DNA of 64,000 bases, taken from positions 84,574 to 148,573 of the forward strand of contig QKMY01000019.1 in the NCBI GenBank assembly GCA_003242895.1, written 5' to 3'. The notes under the pieces were generated by a model. The model did not search any database, was not told the origin of the DNA, and saw nothing but the letters and a program-made list of their open reading frames with translations. Numbering within the stretch: position 1 is the stretch's first letter; every line of letters begins with the position of its first letter. Shown piece by piece: positions 19,331 through 28,963 of the stretch. This stretch comes from Candidatus Margulisiibacteriota bacterium. GTDB taxonomy: Bacteria; Margulisbacteria; Riflemargulisbacteria; GWF2-39-127. Both the position numbers and the translations under genes were made by a program.

Positions 19331-20683
19331 ATGTCTTTTAAAAAAAATGTTCTAAAAAATATTATTAAGCTTCCACCACAATTGAATAATTTTTTGTTAG
19401 CTTTTAATAAAAAACCTGAATGGATTTATGGGGAAAAATATAAGTCATATCAAACGTTTATTGATAGTAACCATCATGGTTTTGATAACACAAAAAAGTT
19501 AATAGATTTAGTTAATTATGCCATACAAAATATCCCTTATTATAAAAACTTATATGCAGGTCTGAGAATGAATAATTTGGATGATTTCAGAAAAGGCATC
19601 TCTTTTATTGATAAACAAATAGTAATGAGTTGCCATGATGATTTCATCTCTCTAAATAGTAATAAATGCCAATATGATAATGTTACTACAGGAGGTACTA
19701 GTGGGAAACCGTTAAATATATTAGTTCCTAAAGACAGATATATCAAAGAATTGGGAACTATGCATTTTTTATGGAGTAAGGCAGGCTATAAATATCAGAC
19801 AAGAGCGGTTATCCGGAATCATCACCTATTACCTGAAAAAGATTTCGTGATTAATCCTATTACGAAAGAAGTGATTTTTGATGGCTTTAGGCTCTGTGAT
19901 GATTATTTTGAAATAATATATACTTTAATAAAGCGATTTAATATACAATTTATTCATTGCTATCCTTCGACAGCCTATGAATTCTCTAGATTTTTATACG
20001 ACAGCAAAAAGGATTGTTCTTTTATCAAAGCCTTTTTATCCGGTTCGGAAAATATTATAGACTATCAAAAAAACCTAATAAATAATAAGCTCGGAGTAAA
20101 ATTCTACAACTGGTATGGGCATAGCGAAAAATTGCTTCTTGGTGGCTATTGTCAGTATTCAGATTATTTCCATATGGAACCAACATATGGATATTTTGAA
20201 TTAATTGATGAAAAAAGTGAAGTAATTGATGTGCCTGGTAAAGTAGGGGAGATTGTCGGCACAACTTTAGATAATTATGGTATGCCATTGATAAGATATA
20301 GAACGGATGATTATGCTGAATATGTTTCACACAAATGTGAAGCATGTTGTAGGGAGCTATCTGTTATTAAGAACATAAAAGGCAGATGGAGTGGCGAAAA
20401 AATATATAACAAGGACGGTACCTTTGTTACTACAACTGCGTTAAATTTGCACGACGAGCTTTATGCTGTTATTAACGGTATACAGTTTGTTCAGAAAGAA
20501 AAGGGCATGTTAACGGTGATGATTATTAAATCTGATAAATATAATGATTATTATGAACGAAAGATAATTGAATATTATAAATATAAGCTAAAACCTGATA
20601 CCGAAATAAATATTGTATATGTCGATAAGTTGATCAAGCAAAGCAATGGTAAATTTTTGCATTTAATAAGTAAAGTAACTTAG
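19331..20683 (+). CDS. CapK-like adenylate-forming enzyme (PaaK superfamily)
   Basis: A 450-residue relative of phenylacetate-CoA ligase. The P-loop-like ATP signature is TTGGTSGKPLNI (about residues 118-129), followed by the acyl-adenylate region NWYGHSEKLLLGG and the hinge RYRTDDYAEY. Members of the CapK subgroup occur in capsule and O-antigen loci and are thought to activate a carboxylic acid for attachment to a sugar. No acyl carrier or acyltransferase is adjacent, so the acid and acceptor are unknown. A GAGGG ribosome binding site precedes it. Confidence 0.85.
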   Translation: MSFKKNVLKNIIKLPPQLNNFLLAFNKKPEWIYGEKYKSYQTFIDSNHHGFDNTKKLIDLVNYAIQNIPYYKNLYAGLRMNNLDDFRKGISFIDKQIVMSCHDDFISLNSNKCQYDNVTTGGTSGKPLNILVPKDRYIKELGTMHFLWSKAGYKYQTRAVIRNHHLLPEKDFVINPITKEVIFDGFRLCDDYFEIIYTLIKRFNIQFIHCYPSTAYEFSRFLYDSKKDCSFIKAFLSGSENIIDYQKNLINNKLGVKFYNWYGHSEKLLLGGYCQYSDYFHMEPTYGYFELIDEKSEVIDVPGKVGEIVGTTLDNYGMPLIRYRTDDYAEYVSHKCEACCRELSVIKNIKGRWSGEKIYNKDGTFVTTTALNLHDELYAVINGIQFVQKEKGMLTVMIIKSDKYNDYYERKIIEYYKYKLKPDTEINIVYVDKLIKQSNGKFLHLISKVT

Positions 20684-20752
20684 CTTCAAAACTCGAATAT
20701 GATTTGTAATAGCCGATAATCTATGAATGTTCAGCCTCCCTTAAAAACTGTC

Positions 20753-20780
20753 TTGACATCTCAGTCCATTGTATTATAAC
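20753..20780 (+). promoter_or_regulatory. Sigma70-type promoter upstream of wecB
   Basis: A consensus TTGACA is followed after 16 nt by TATAAC. It would start transcription about 60 nt upstream of the wecB ATG, implying that wecB has its own transcript within the locus. Confidence 0.6.
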
Positions 20781-20848
20781 AGAGATACAAAATGCTTTGG
20801 TATTCTTAACTAACAATTTAGTTTTGGTAGAATGCTTGGAGTTGAAAA

Positions 20849-21982
20849 ATGACACGCATTAAAATTGTTCTAGTTGCTGCAGCCAGACCAAACTTCATGA
20901 AAGTAGCTCCTATAATTAAAGAGCTCAAAAAATTTCCTGATAAGTTTAATTCAATTCTAGTTCATACAGGGCAACATTACGATTATGCGATGAGCCGGGC
21001 TTTTTTTGAGCAATTAAATATACCTGCTCCAAATATAGATCTTGAAGTCGGATCAGGCACTCATGCTGAGCAGTCTGGGAAGGTTATGATCAAGTTTGAG
21101 CAGTTTTTAATTAAGGAACGACCTGATATTGTCATTGTTGTCGGTGATGTTAATTCAACAATGGCCTGTGCAATCGCTGCAAAAAAAATGAAAATACTTG
21201 TAGCTCATGTTGAAGCTGGTCTTCGTAGTTTTGATCGTAACATGCCAGAAGAGATTAACCGGTTACTTACAGATTCAATCGCTGATATTCTGTATACTCC
21301 TTCTGAGGACGCGGATAAACAATTGATTAAAGAAGGTATTGAACAAAAAAAGATTATCCATGTCGGCAATATCATGATTGATACTTTGCATACTCAAAAA
21401 TCCATAGCTGATGCGTCCAGATATTACGAAAAGCTGGGGCTCAATAAATCTCTTTACGCACTAGTCACCTTACATCGTCCCGGCAATGTTGATGTTAAAG
21501 AGACTTTTACAAGAATAATGGACGTATTATTGGAAGTATCAAAAACCACAACAATTATATTTCCGATGCATCCACGAACGAGAAAGCTGATCCAATCATA
21601 TAATATGGCCGCTATGTTGTCTTTTGATAAAATTATTCCAAGTTGTATAAATGCTATTAATCCGATAGGGTATAACGAAATGCTGAATCTGACTTTGAAT
21701 GCCCGTCTTGTGCTTACTGACAGCGGTGGACTTCAGGAAGAAACAACAGCTCTGGGCATCCCTTGTCTGACGTTACGAGAAAATACTGAGCGCCCCGTAA
21801 CAGTAACGGTGGGATCAAATGTTATTGTGGGTACTGATCCTCAATTAATCTTAACAACTTACGAACAAATAATGAGTGGAGTATATAAGCAGTCTTCCGT
21901 TCCCCGATACTGGGATGGAAGGACAGCTGCGCGGATCGTTCAGCATTTGGATAAATATTTTAGCAATGGAAGGAACCAATAA
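20849..21982 (+). CDS. wecB: UDP-N-acetylglucosamine 2-epimerase (non-hydrolysing)
   Basis: Interconverts UDP-GlcNAc and UDP-ManNAc, the donor for ManNAc-type glycosyltransferases. It is full length (377 residues) with the family motifs PNFMKVAPIIKEL, VHTGQHYDYAMS, HVEAGLRSFDRNMPEEINR and LTDSGGLQEE near the C-terminus. GGAG lies 6-10 nt upstream of the start. It connects logically with the WecG/TagA domain in the 25081-27009 gene, a family that uses UDP-ManNAc or its derivatives. Confidence 0.97.
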   Translation: MTRIKIVLVAAARPNFMKVAPIIKELKKFPDKFNSILVHTGQHYDYAMSRAFFEQLNIPAPNIDLEVGSGTHAEQSGKVMIKFEQFLIKERPDIVIVVGDVNSTMACAIAAKKMKILVAHVEAGLRSFDRNMPEEINRLLTDSIADILYTPSEDADKQLIKEGIEQKKIIHVGNIMIDTLHTQKSIADASRYYEKLGLNKSLYALVTLHRPGNVDVKETFTRIMDVLLEVSKTTTIIFPMHPRTRKLIQSYNMAAMLSFDKIIPSCINAINPIGYNEMLNLTLNARLVLTDSGGLQEETTALGIPCLTLRENTERPVTVTVGSNVIVGTDPQLILTTYEQIMSGVYKQSSVPRYWDGRTAARIVQHLDKYFSNGRNQ

Positions 21983-22015
21983 TGAAAGGCAATAAATTCA
22001 GTCAGAGAATCAAAA

Positions 22016-22531
22016 TTAATTCAATAAATTAAATGCACCCAGAATGCCTACTCCAAAGTTGATTATAAAGGGGGTAATATCTGTGTCGTTTTTATTATCG
22101 TGCATGAGGATTTTTTCTGCTTCTACAAATATATTGTAGCGGTCAATTTTATACGCTGCTCCTCCCCTGAGATTAACGCCAATCGTAGGAGTTGAATAGG
22201 TTGAAGATAAAATATTGACATTAATCCCCCCGGCTAAATATGGGCATACCTGTCCGTAAGGATTGAAAATATATTTGAGATCTGCTTCAATGGGGACTAA
22301 TCTTAATAATCCAGGGCTGATAGTCCTGTTTGTCTCGATATAATTGGCTTTGAGGCTTAAAGCCATGCTGTCGGTTAGCATGAAATCAACTCCGACACCT
22401 AATGTCCAACTGTCGTCAAATTTGTTCGCAAGATGAGCAGGACCGGTAAAGAAATTAATGTTGGTGTCAATAGCCTGGGAATTAATCGGAATGAAAAAAA
22501 ATACCAGGATCAGGAACAATAACTTTTTCAT
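22016..22531 (-). CDS. Outer-membrane beta-barrel-like protein
   Basis: A 171-residue exported protein: a signal peptide of about 20 residues (ending NSQA) is followed by alternating hydrophobic/polar strands (MLTDSMALSLKANYIET, YIFNPYGQVCPYLAGGINV) and a terminal strand ending in hydrophobic residues. The pattern matches small 8-stranded barrels of the OmpW/OmpX/OmpA-N type. It is the only minus-strand gene inside the polysaccharide locus and probably an independent insertion or unit. Confidence 0.75.
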   Translation of the reverse strand: MKKLLFLILVFFFIPINSQAIDTNINFFTGPAHLANKFDDSWTLGVGVDFMLTDSMALSLKANYIETNRTISPGLLRLVPIEADLKYIFNPYGQVCPYLAGGINVNILSSTYSTPTIGVNLRGGAAYKIDRYNIFVEAEKILMHDNKNDTDITPFIINFGVGILGAFNLLN

Positions 22532-22931
22532 TTATATATCCCCCTTTGGTTTGTTTTATCGTCATTTATATCTATATAAATATAATAATTTAATCATACG
22601 TCGTTAACCTCTGGTAGCTTAGGCTAATGACTAGAAATTGTCAATATGAAATTATCATGAACAAAATATTTTTTGGTTTTTCAATTATGATATTTTAAAA
22701 CTATAATAAATGGTTGTTGACATTAAGTAGGCTTTTTGTTAAGAAACAAGTTGGAAATTACAGTTGCTGGATTAATTGTCTTATATTGATATAAACAATT
22801 CTTAAATAAAATGAGATTTTTTATTGTATTTGCCAATAATGCTCATTACCTCACAAATGTCTTATCTCTGCTATGAATACTACGTTTTATCCTGATGAAT
22901 TAGTAACAGAATATGTTTTTTGGAGGGAAAA
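22532..22931. other. Intergenic region, divergent control region
   Basis: About 400 AT-rich bases separate the barrel gene from the oxidoreductase gene. TTGACA at 22717-22722 could be a -35 box, but the matching -10 is weak. No coding frame with a ribosome binding site and no strong hairpin was seen. Confidence 0.4.
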
Positions 22932-25091
22932 ATGCAGCAACTGATACAAAATTTTAAAAGCGGAGAGCTTTATGTAGATGAAGTGCCGCTGCCTTCACTT
23001 TCCGAACGGATGGTGCTTGTTGAGAACAGATTCTCCCTTATTAGTCCCGGGACAGAGAAAGGGACGGTGATAACCGCACAGGCTTCTCTCTTTGGCAAAG
23101 CAAAGCAACGTCCCGATCTGGTAGCGCAGGTACTGCAGAATGTAAGGAAAGAAGGACTTAAAGCCACACTGGAAAAAGTTAAGACTAAACTTGATTCCCT
23201 TAAGGCACTTGGGTACAGCACATCCGGCGTGGTGATTGCATCGATGGATAGTAATGGTGCATTTAAGCCAGGGGATAGGGTGGCTTGTGCAGGGCAGGAT
23301 TACGCTTCCCATGCCGAAATAGTCAGCGTACCTCAAAACCTGGTAGCAAAAATACCGGATAATGTTACTTTTGAGGAAGCCAGTTTTGCGACCCTTGGTG
23401 CAATAGCTCTTCAGGGGGTAAGGCAGGCGGACCCAAAACTTGGAGATAATGTTTGCGTTATTGGACTGGGACTTATCGGACAGTTAACCTGCCAGATACT
23501 GAAAGCTAATGGCTGTAATGTTTTCGGAATAGATATTTCCTTGTCGCTCGTTGATTTAGCAAGCCGGAATAGCGCTCATGTAGCGGTGAGCAGATATAAT
23601 GATAACCTACAGGCTGCTGTTGATAATTTTACCGGAGGAAATGGGTTTGATACGGCAATAATAACTGCTGCAACACCAACAAATGATCCTGTTGTGTTGT
23701 CTTCAGAGATTTTGAGAAAAAAGGGAAAAGTCGTTCTTGTCGGTGCCATAAAAATGGATATACCCAGAGACCCTCACTTTTATAGAAAAGAACTTGACCT
23801 GAGGATGTCCTGTTCTTATGGTCCCGGTAGATACGATGGTAACTATGAAGAAGGCGGAAATGATTACCCTTATGCATATGTGAGATGGTCGGAGCAGAGG
23901 AATCTGGAAGCATTTCTGAAGCTTTTGGCTAATAGGGTTATCGATGTTACCCCTTTGATCACACATGTTTTTGATATAGAAAATGCAGAAAAAGCTTATG
24001 ATCTCGTGTTGGGAAAAGAGAAGGAATTTTTTATAGGAATTTTACTTCGATACTGCGAATCAAAACAAAAAAACGTGGCCAAATATACTATAAATATGAA
24101 TCCAATCAAAGATATTAATGTAGGGTTTGTCGGGGCAGGTAGTTTTGCTCAGAGCTATTTGATTCCTTATGTGAAAACTCACGATTGCCTCTTGGACACT
24201 GTGATAACGACTAGTGGACTAAACGCAAAAAACACTGCTTTTAAATTCGGCTTTAACCATGCATCTACTACGTCTGATGATGTTTTTTGCAGTAAAAGGA
24301 TTAATACTGTTTTTATTGCGACCAGACATAATTCGCACTCAAGGTACGTGATACAGGGACTCAAAGCAGGAAAAAATGTTTTTGTGGAGAAGCCACTGGC
24401 AATTAATATCGAAGAGTTGGCAGATATAATAAATGTTTATCAGGAATCGGACAATCCGCGGCTGATGGTGGGTTTTAACCGCCGCTTTGCGCCGTTGTCC
24501 GTCAGAGCAAAAGAAGAGTTCAGAAAAATTGGTGAGCCGCTGGTTATGAACTTTAGAATAAATGCCGGATTCATACCAAGAGAACATTGGACCCAGAATG
24601 AAAATATCGGTGGAGGAAGAATTATTGGCGAAATCTGCCATTTCATTGATTTAATGCAATATTTTACTGCGGCAGATCCTGTCAGGGTATATGCCGAATG
24701 TATAGATACTGCCAATGATAGTATAAAAAATGATGATAATATGGTCGTGGTAATCAAGTTTTCCGATGGGTCTGTAGGTAATCTCACATATCTTGCTAAT
24801 GGAGATAAAGCTTTGCCAAAAGAGAATATAGAGATTTTTGGCGGAAAAAAAATTTTTGTGATAAATGATTTTAAAGAAGGTCTGATATATAAGAATAATA
24901 AGAATTCTTCAATAAAGATGGTTGGGAAAGGACACAAGGAGGAAGTGACAGCATTTCTGGGTTCTATTAGGGGGGGTAGTCCTGTTCCGATAAGCTTTGA
25001 GTCTATCTGTCTTACTACCTTAACTACTTTTAGAATTATAGATAGTTTGAGGACTGCTTTGCCACAAAAGGTTGAACTCTATGCAAGATAA
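22932..25091 (+). CDS. Two-domain oxidoreductase: zinc-type alcohol dehydrogenase plus Gfo/Idh/MocA
   Basis: A 719-residue fusion. Residues 1 to about 370 are a medium-chain dehydrogenase (PGTEKGTVI, GYSTSGVVI, cofactor site VIGLGLIGQLTCQ). From about residue 393 a Gfo/Idh/MocA oxidoreductase follows with the NAD site VGFVGAGSFAQSY and the conserved EKPLAIN. This two-part architecture recurs in bacterial exopolysaccharide loci, where it is thought to oxidise and reduce a sugar; the substrate is not established. The ATG follows GGAGGG at 7 nt, so the upstream in-frame TTG is rejected. The last 11 nt overlap the next gene. Confidence 0.92.
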   Translation: MQQLIQNFKSGELYVDEVPLPSLSERMVLVENRFSLISPGTEKGTVITAQASLFGKAKQRPDLVAQVLQNVRKEGLKATLEKVKTKLDSLKALGYSTSGVVIASMDSNGAFKPGDRVACAGQDYASHAEIVSVPQNLVAKIPDNVTFEEASFATLGAIALQGVRQADPKLGDNVCVIGLGLIGQLTCQILKANGCNVFGIDISLSLVDLASRNSAHVAVSRYNDNLQAAVDNFTGGNGFDTAIITAATPTNDPVVLSSEILRKKGKVVLVGAIKMDIPRDPHFYRKELDLRMSCSYGPGRYDGNYEEGGNDYPYAYVRWSEQRNLEAFLKLLANRVIDVTPLITHVFDIENAEKAYDLVLGKEKEFFIGILLRYCESKQKNVAKYTINMNPIKDINVGFVGAGSFAQSYLIPYVKTHDCLLDTVITTSGLNAKNTAFKFGFNHASTTSDDVFCSKRINTVFIATRHNSHSRYVIQGLKAGKNVFVEKPLAINIEELADIINVYQESDNPRLMVGFNRRFAPLSVRAKEEFRKIGEPLVMNFRINAGFIPREHWTQNENIGGGRIIGEICHFIDLMQYFTAADPVRVYAECIDTANDSIKNDDNMVVVIKFSDGSVGNLTYLANGDKALPKENIEIFGGKKIFVINDFKEGLIYKNNKNSSIKMVGKGHKEEVTAFLGSIRGGSPVPISFESICLTTLTTFRIIDSLRTALPQKVELYAR

Positions 25092-27009
25092 AATAGTTAC
25101 AAGCTTCTGTAAACTCAAGTCGTATTGTGAAGCTGAAAATTTTATGGGCTGGGATCCTTTTGATGGGTTGAACAGCAGGTTGTTTCGTCGATTCCCTTAT
25201 ATCAACAAAAATAATTATGCAAGACTTGCCTGGATCCAGCTTTTCAAAAAATGTCCGATTAATCTGCGCAAGCTTGTCCTGATTGAAAAAGGCTATAATC
25301 CTAAAGGCCTCGGATTGTTTTTATCTGGTTATTGTAACTTGTACCGGATTAATCGGGATGAAGAATATCTGGAAAAAATAAGATATTTTATTGAAAAAAT
25401 CATGAGCTTAGAAGTTAAGGGATGGTCGGGAAGTTGTTGGGGATATAATTTTGATTGGCAGGCGAGGGCATTTTTTCATCCGAAGAATACACCTACGGTT
25501 GTAGCTTCTGTCTTTGTTGGTTATGCATTGCTGGATGCTTACGAGATACTGAAAGAAGATAGATTATTAAATACGTCGCGTTCAATATGTGAATTTATAT
25601 TAAAAGATCTGAACCGGACATATGATAAAAATGGGAATTATGTATTCTCTTATTCACCTCTGGATAAATCTTCTATATTTAATGCTTCCCTTTTGGGATC
25701 AAAGTTATTGTCGAGGGTTTATTCCTATACAAAAGAAAATAATCTTATAAGCGAAGCCAGAAAGTCTGTAGAATTTTGCTGCAGCCATCAGAAAGAGGAT
25801 GGATCATGGACTTATGGTATTCTGCCTTTTCACCAGTGGATAGATAATTTCCATTCCGGCTATAATTTGGAATGCATATCGGAATACCAGAAATACTCCG
25901 GAGATGCAACATGCCAGGAAAATCTGGAAAAAGGGTTGAATTATTATTTAAAAACTTTTTTCACCTCAAAGGGGGAGCCTAAATACTATCACAACTCCTT
26001 ATATCCGATAGATATACATGCACCTGCTCAATTGATAACGACACTTGTCAGACTTAATGGATTTGAAAAAAATATTGACCTAATAAATAACGTAGCAGGA
26101 TGGGCTGTAGAAAATATGCAGGATAAGAAAGGTTTTTTTTATTATCAGCTGCGTAAAAGGTTTTCTTGTCGAATCCCTTATATAAGATGGGCGCAGGGAT
26201 GGATGTTTTATGCTTTAAGCCTGTACTTATGCAGGATACAGGTGAAGATAAAAAAACATTATAATAAAATTAATATATTTAATATTCCTATTGATGCTAT
26301 TACGATGAAACAAACTCTGGATTTGATTGTCAGGTCAATAGCGTGCAATAAGCAATTACACCATACTGCAATTAACGCAGGTAAAATAGTTAAAATGTAT
26401 AAAGACAATGAACTTCATACGAGCATAATTAGTTCCGACATCATTAATGCAGATGGGCAGTCTGTTGTCTGGGCTTCCAGAATTCTGGGTAACCCATTGC
26501 CTGAAAGAGTGGCCGGTATTGATTTGATGGAAAATATTGCTAGATTAGCCAAAGAGAAAAACTATACGATTTTTCTCTTTGGCGCAAAAGAATATGTAGT
26601 AACAAAGGTGGTTGAAATATACTCTAGAAAATATTCCCCTGATATTATTGCCGGATACAGAAACGGGTATTTCAGTGAAGAGGAAGAATCTAAGATTGCC
26701 AGGCAGATAAATATAAGTAAAGCAAATATATTGTTTGTAGCAATGACTTCGCCGTTTAAAGAAAAATTCTTATATAAATATAGAAAATTATTGAAAAATG
26801 TAAACTTTATTATGGGTGTCGGGGGGAGCTTTGATGTGGTTGCAGGGAAAGTGAAGCGGGCGCCTTTGTGGATGCAGAAAATTGGCATGGAATGGTTTTT
26901 TCGTTTAATGCAGGAGCCTGGCAGGATGTGGAAGCGGTATACTCTTGATAACTTGAAATTTATATATTTATTATTGAAGGAAAAGTTAGAAAATAATATT
27001 GCAAAGTAA
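25081..27009 (+). CDS. Alpha/alpha-toroid domain fused to WecG/TagA/CpsF glycosyltransferase
   Basis: A 642-residue fusion. Residues 1 to about 385 form an all-helical region rich in Trp and Gly (SCWGYNFDWQARAFF, DGSWTYGILPFHQWIDNFH), as in six-hairpin sugar-processing enzymes such as heparinase- or unsaturated-glucuronyl-hydrolase-like proteins. From about residue 393 a complete GT26 domain follows: INAGKIVKMYKDN, NADGQSVVWASRILG, PERVAGID and GVGGSFDVVAGKVKRAP. GT26 enzymes move ManNAc-type sugars onto lipid-linked acceptors, fitting wecB upstream. The ATG lies within the oxidoreductase 3' end, indicating coupling. Confidence 0.85.
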   Translation: MQDKIVTSFCKLKSYCEAENFMGWDPFDGLNSRLFRRFPYINKNNYARLAWIQLFKKCPINLRKLVLIEKGYNPKGLGLFLSGYCNLYRINRDEEYLEKIRYFIEKIMSLEVKGWSGSCWGYNFDWQARAFFHPKNTPTVVASVFVGYALLDAYEILKEDRLLNTSRSICEFILKDLNRTYDKNGNYVFSYSPLDKSSIFNASLLGSKLLSRVYSYTKENNLISEARKSVEFCCSHQKEDGSWTYGILPFHQWIDNFHSGYNLECISEYQKYSGDATCQENLEKGLNYYLKTFFTSKGEPKYYHNSLYPIDIHAPAQLITTLVRLNGFEKNIDLINNVAGWAVENMQDKKGFFYYQLRKRFSCRIPYIRWAQGWMFYALSLYLCRIQVKIKKHYNKINIFNIPIDAITMKQTLDLIVRSIACNKQLHHTAINAGKIVKMYKDNELHTSIISSDIINADGQSVVWASRILGNPLPERVAGIDLMENIARLAKEKNYTIFLFGAKEYVVTKVVEIYSRKYSPDIIAGYRNGYFSEEEESKIARQINISKANILFVAMTSPFKEKFLYKYRKLLKNVNFIMGVGGSFDVVAGKVKRAPLWMQKIGMEWFFRLMQEPGRMWKRYTLDNLKFIYLLLKEKLENNIAK

Positions 27010-27082
27010 TACAGCATTATATCCGTATCTTGTTATGTAATGATTGATAGCGGGGTTTGTTTAATAGAAAGGGGTACTCTTT

Positions 27083-28963
27083 ATGGAGTTGCTTGAAATG
27101 GAGTTGCGTGATTATTGGAATCTATTTTTTCGTCAAAAAAAGATAATTATCAGTATGTTTGTTGCGGTGCTTGTAATCGGTTTGATATATATTTTTACAT
27201 CCCGTCCGGTATATGAGGCAAATTGTTCTCTGTTAATTACTGAGTTCTCGGGAAATATGGGTATCTTAGGAGAAAAGGGTAATGCCGGTTATTTATTTGA
27301 ATCGGCAGATAGGGCTAATTATATAAATACTCAGTCGGAATTGATTAAGAAACGCTACATACTTACGAAATCTATAAATGAGATAAAATCGTATTATAAA
27401 GGACAGGCTATTTCCTCATTAAGCTTGAATTCGCTTAGTAATTCTATAAAGGTAAATGTAATAAAAGGTACTAATCTGATTTCTATTAGCTACAGGGATA
27501 AAGATCCTGAGTTATCTGCCCATGTTGTCAATGTTCTTTCTAAAAACCTGGTTATTCAGGATCAGGAGATGAATCAGGAGAAGTTTTCTTCTGCTAGGAT
27601 GTTCATCGAAAATCAGTTAAAAGAACAAAAAGAAAAATTAGAGCAAGCGGAAAACTTGGTGTTATCTTATAAAAAAAATGCCCGGACAGTTGCCTTGAAA
27701 GAAGAAACTATAGGTAAATTAAAGGAACTTGGGGAAATAGAGGCGAACAGAATGGAACTGGATACGCGAATGAAAGGAATGCTGGCACAAAAACAGGAAC
27801 TGGAAAATAAAATAAACAACAATTCATCACAAACTAATCCATTTGTTTCTGGCTGGATGCAGTCGTTGGAATCAGTTAATCAGGGCATTACAGGGCTTAG
27901 GGCTCAGTTGAATAGCGTCAATAATAATGTTAATAGAGTTAATGGCAGTCTTAGCCAACTACCGCCAAAAGAAGTTGAACTGGCCCGGGTTGTTCGTGAT
28001 CAAACTATTGCTAACGAGGTATACAATCGATTGCTGATTCGTTATGATGAAGTCCGCATTAACGAGGCTAGTATAATAAGCAATATAAAGATTATGGAGT
28101 CGGCAGTTACCCCTGATGCACCTGTAGCACCTGACAAGAAAAAACTGCTGTTTTCTACTGTTATGATTGGTATGATTTTGAGTTTTGGTTTTGCATTAAT
28201 CAGGGAATATTTGAAGGATGTACCTAGAACACTTGAAGAAGTGCAGGATATAATGCCATATGATATGCTTGGGCAGCTTGCTTATCAGGATAATGTCAAT
28301 CCTTTATTTATGAGGACAACTGCAAATTCGGTAAATACTGAAGCGGTCAGATTGATCTGTGCTAATTTGAAGTTTAAGGAAACTATGGATAAAAAATCAA
28401 TGAGCATTCTGATAACAAGCGCTTTGCCTCAGGAAGGAAAAACGCTGTTAACTTCAAATTTAGCAATATCTTTTGCCAATAGCGGGAAAAAAGTAGCTGT
28501 CGTGGATATAGATTTACAACGCCCAAAAATGAAAACCAATTTTCAATTACCCAATGAGAAAGGAATTACTGATTATCTTGCTAATGAAGCTGAATTAAAA
28601 GATATTCTCAATCTCGATTCGGAAAGTGGAGTTACTGTGGTTACTGCTGGCAAAACATTACTTAATCAATCCGAATTAGAGAATAGCAGAATGTCAGATT
28701 TGTTAATATATTTAAAAGCATCATATGATTTTGTTTTCTTTGATTCTCCTCCAATTACTCTTGTTGCCCAGACATTGGAATTTGCCAGAAAGGTTGACGG
28801 CATTATTCTGGTTGTTGATAGTAAAAATACTGCACGTAAGGCTCTTAAGGGGATGGATGCCTTATTGAAAAATAAACAACTGCCAATTTTAGGTATGGTT
28901 TTCAACAAAATGCGCAGGGAAGATTCCGGATATTATTATAATTATTATAACTATAATTATTGA
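27083..28963 (+). CDS. Polysaccharide co-polymerase with tyrosine autokinase (Wzc-like)
   Basis: Inner-membrane chain-length regulator and BY-kinase. An N-terminal Wzz domain has a membrane helix at about residues 18-37, then a long periplasmic coiled coil (about 160-330), a second helix near 352-372, and a cytoplasmic kinase with Walker A (SALPQEGKT, from about 446), Walker A' (VVDIDLQRP) and Walker B (FVFFDSPPI). The tail has seven tyrosines in the last eleven residues, the autophosphorylation cluster. AAAGGGG precedes the ATG. It normally works with a Wza outer-membrane exporter, which is absent from the window. Confidence 0.95.
   Translation: MELLEMELRDYWNLFFRQKKIIISMFVAVLVIGLIYIFTSRPVYEANCSLLITEFSGNMGILGEKGNAGYLFESADRANYINTQSELIKKRYILTKSINEIKSYYKGQAISSLSLNSLSNSIKVNVIKGTNLISISYRDKDPELSAHVVNVLSKNLVIQDQEMNQEKFSSARMFIENQLKEQKEKLEQAENLVLSYKKNARTVALKEETIGKLKELGEIEANRMELDTRMKGMLAQKQELENKINNNSSQTNPFVSGWMQSLESVNQGITGLRAQLNSVNNNVNRVNGSLSQLPPKEVELARVVRDQTIANEVYNRLLIRYDEVRINEASIISNIKIMESAVTPDAPVAPDKKKLLFSTVMIGMILSFGFALIREYLKDVPRTLEEVQDIMPYDMLGQLAYQDNVNPLFMRTTANSVNTEAVRLICANLKFKETMDKKSMSILITSALPQEGKTLLTSNLAISFANSGKKVAVVDIDLQRPKMKTNFQLPNEKGITDYLANEAELKDILNLDSESGVTVVTAGKTLLNQSELENSRMSDLLIYLKASYDFVFFDSPPITLVAQTLEFARKVDGIILVVDSKNTARKALKGMDALLKNKQLPILGMVFNKMRREDSGYYYNYYNYNY

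Noticed and set aside
22970..24937. Several long minus-strand frames inside the two-domain oxidoreductase gene
   Set aside because: They are shadows of a gene with clear family motifs on the plus strand.
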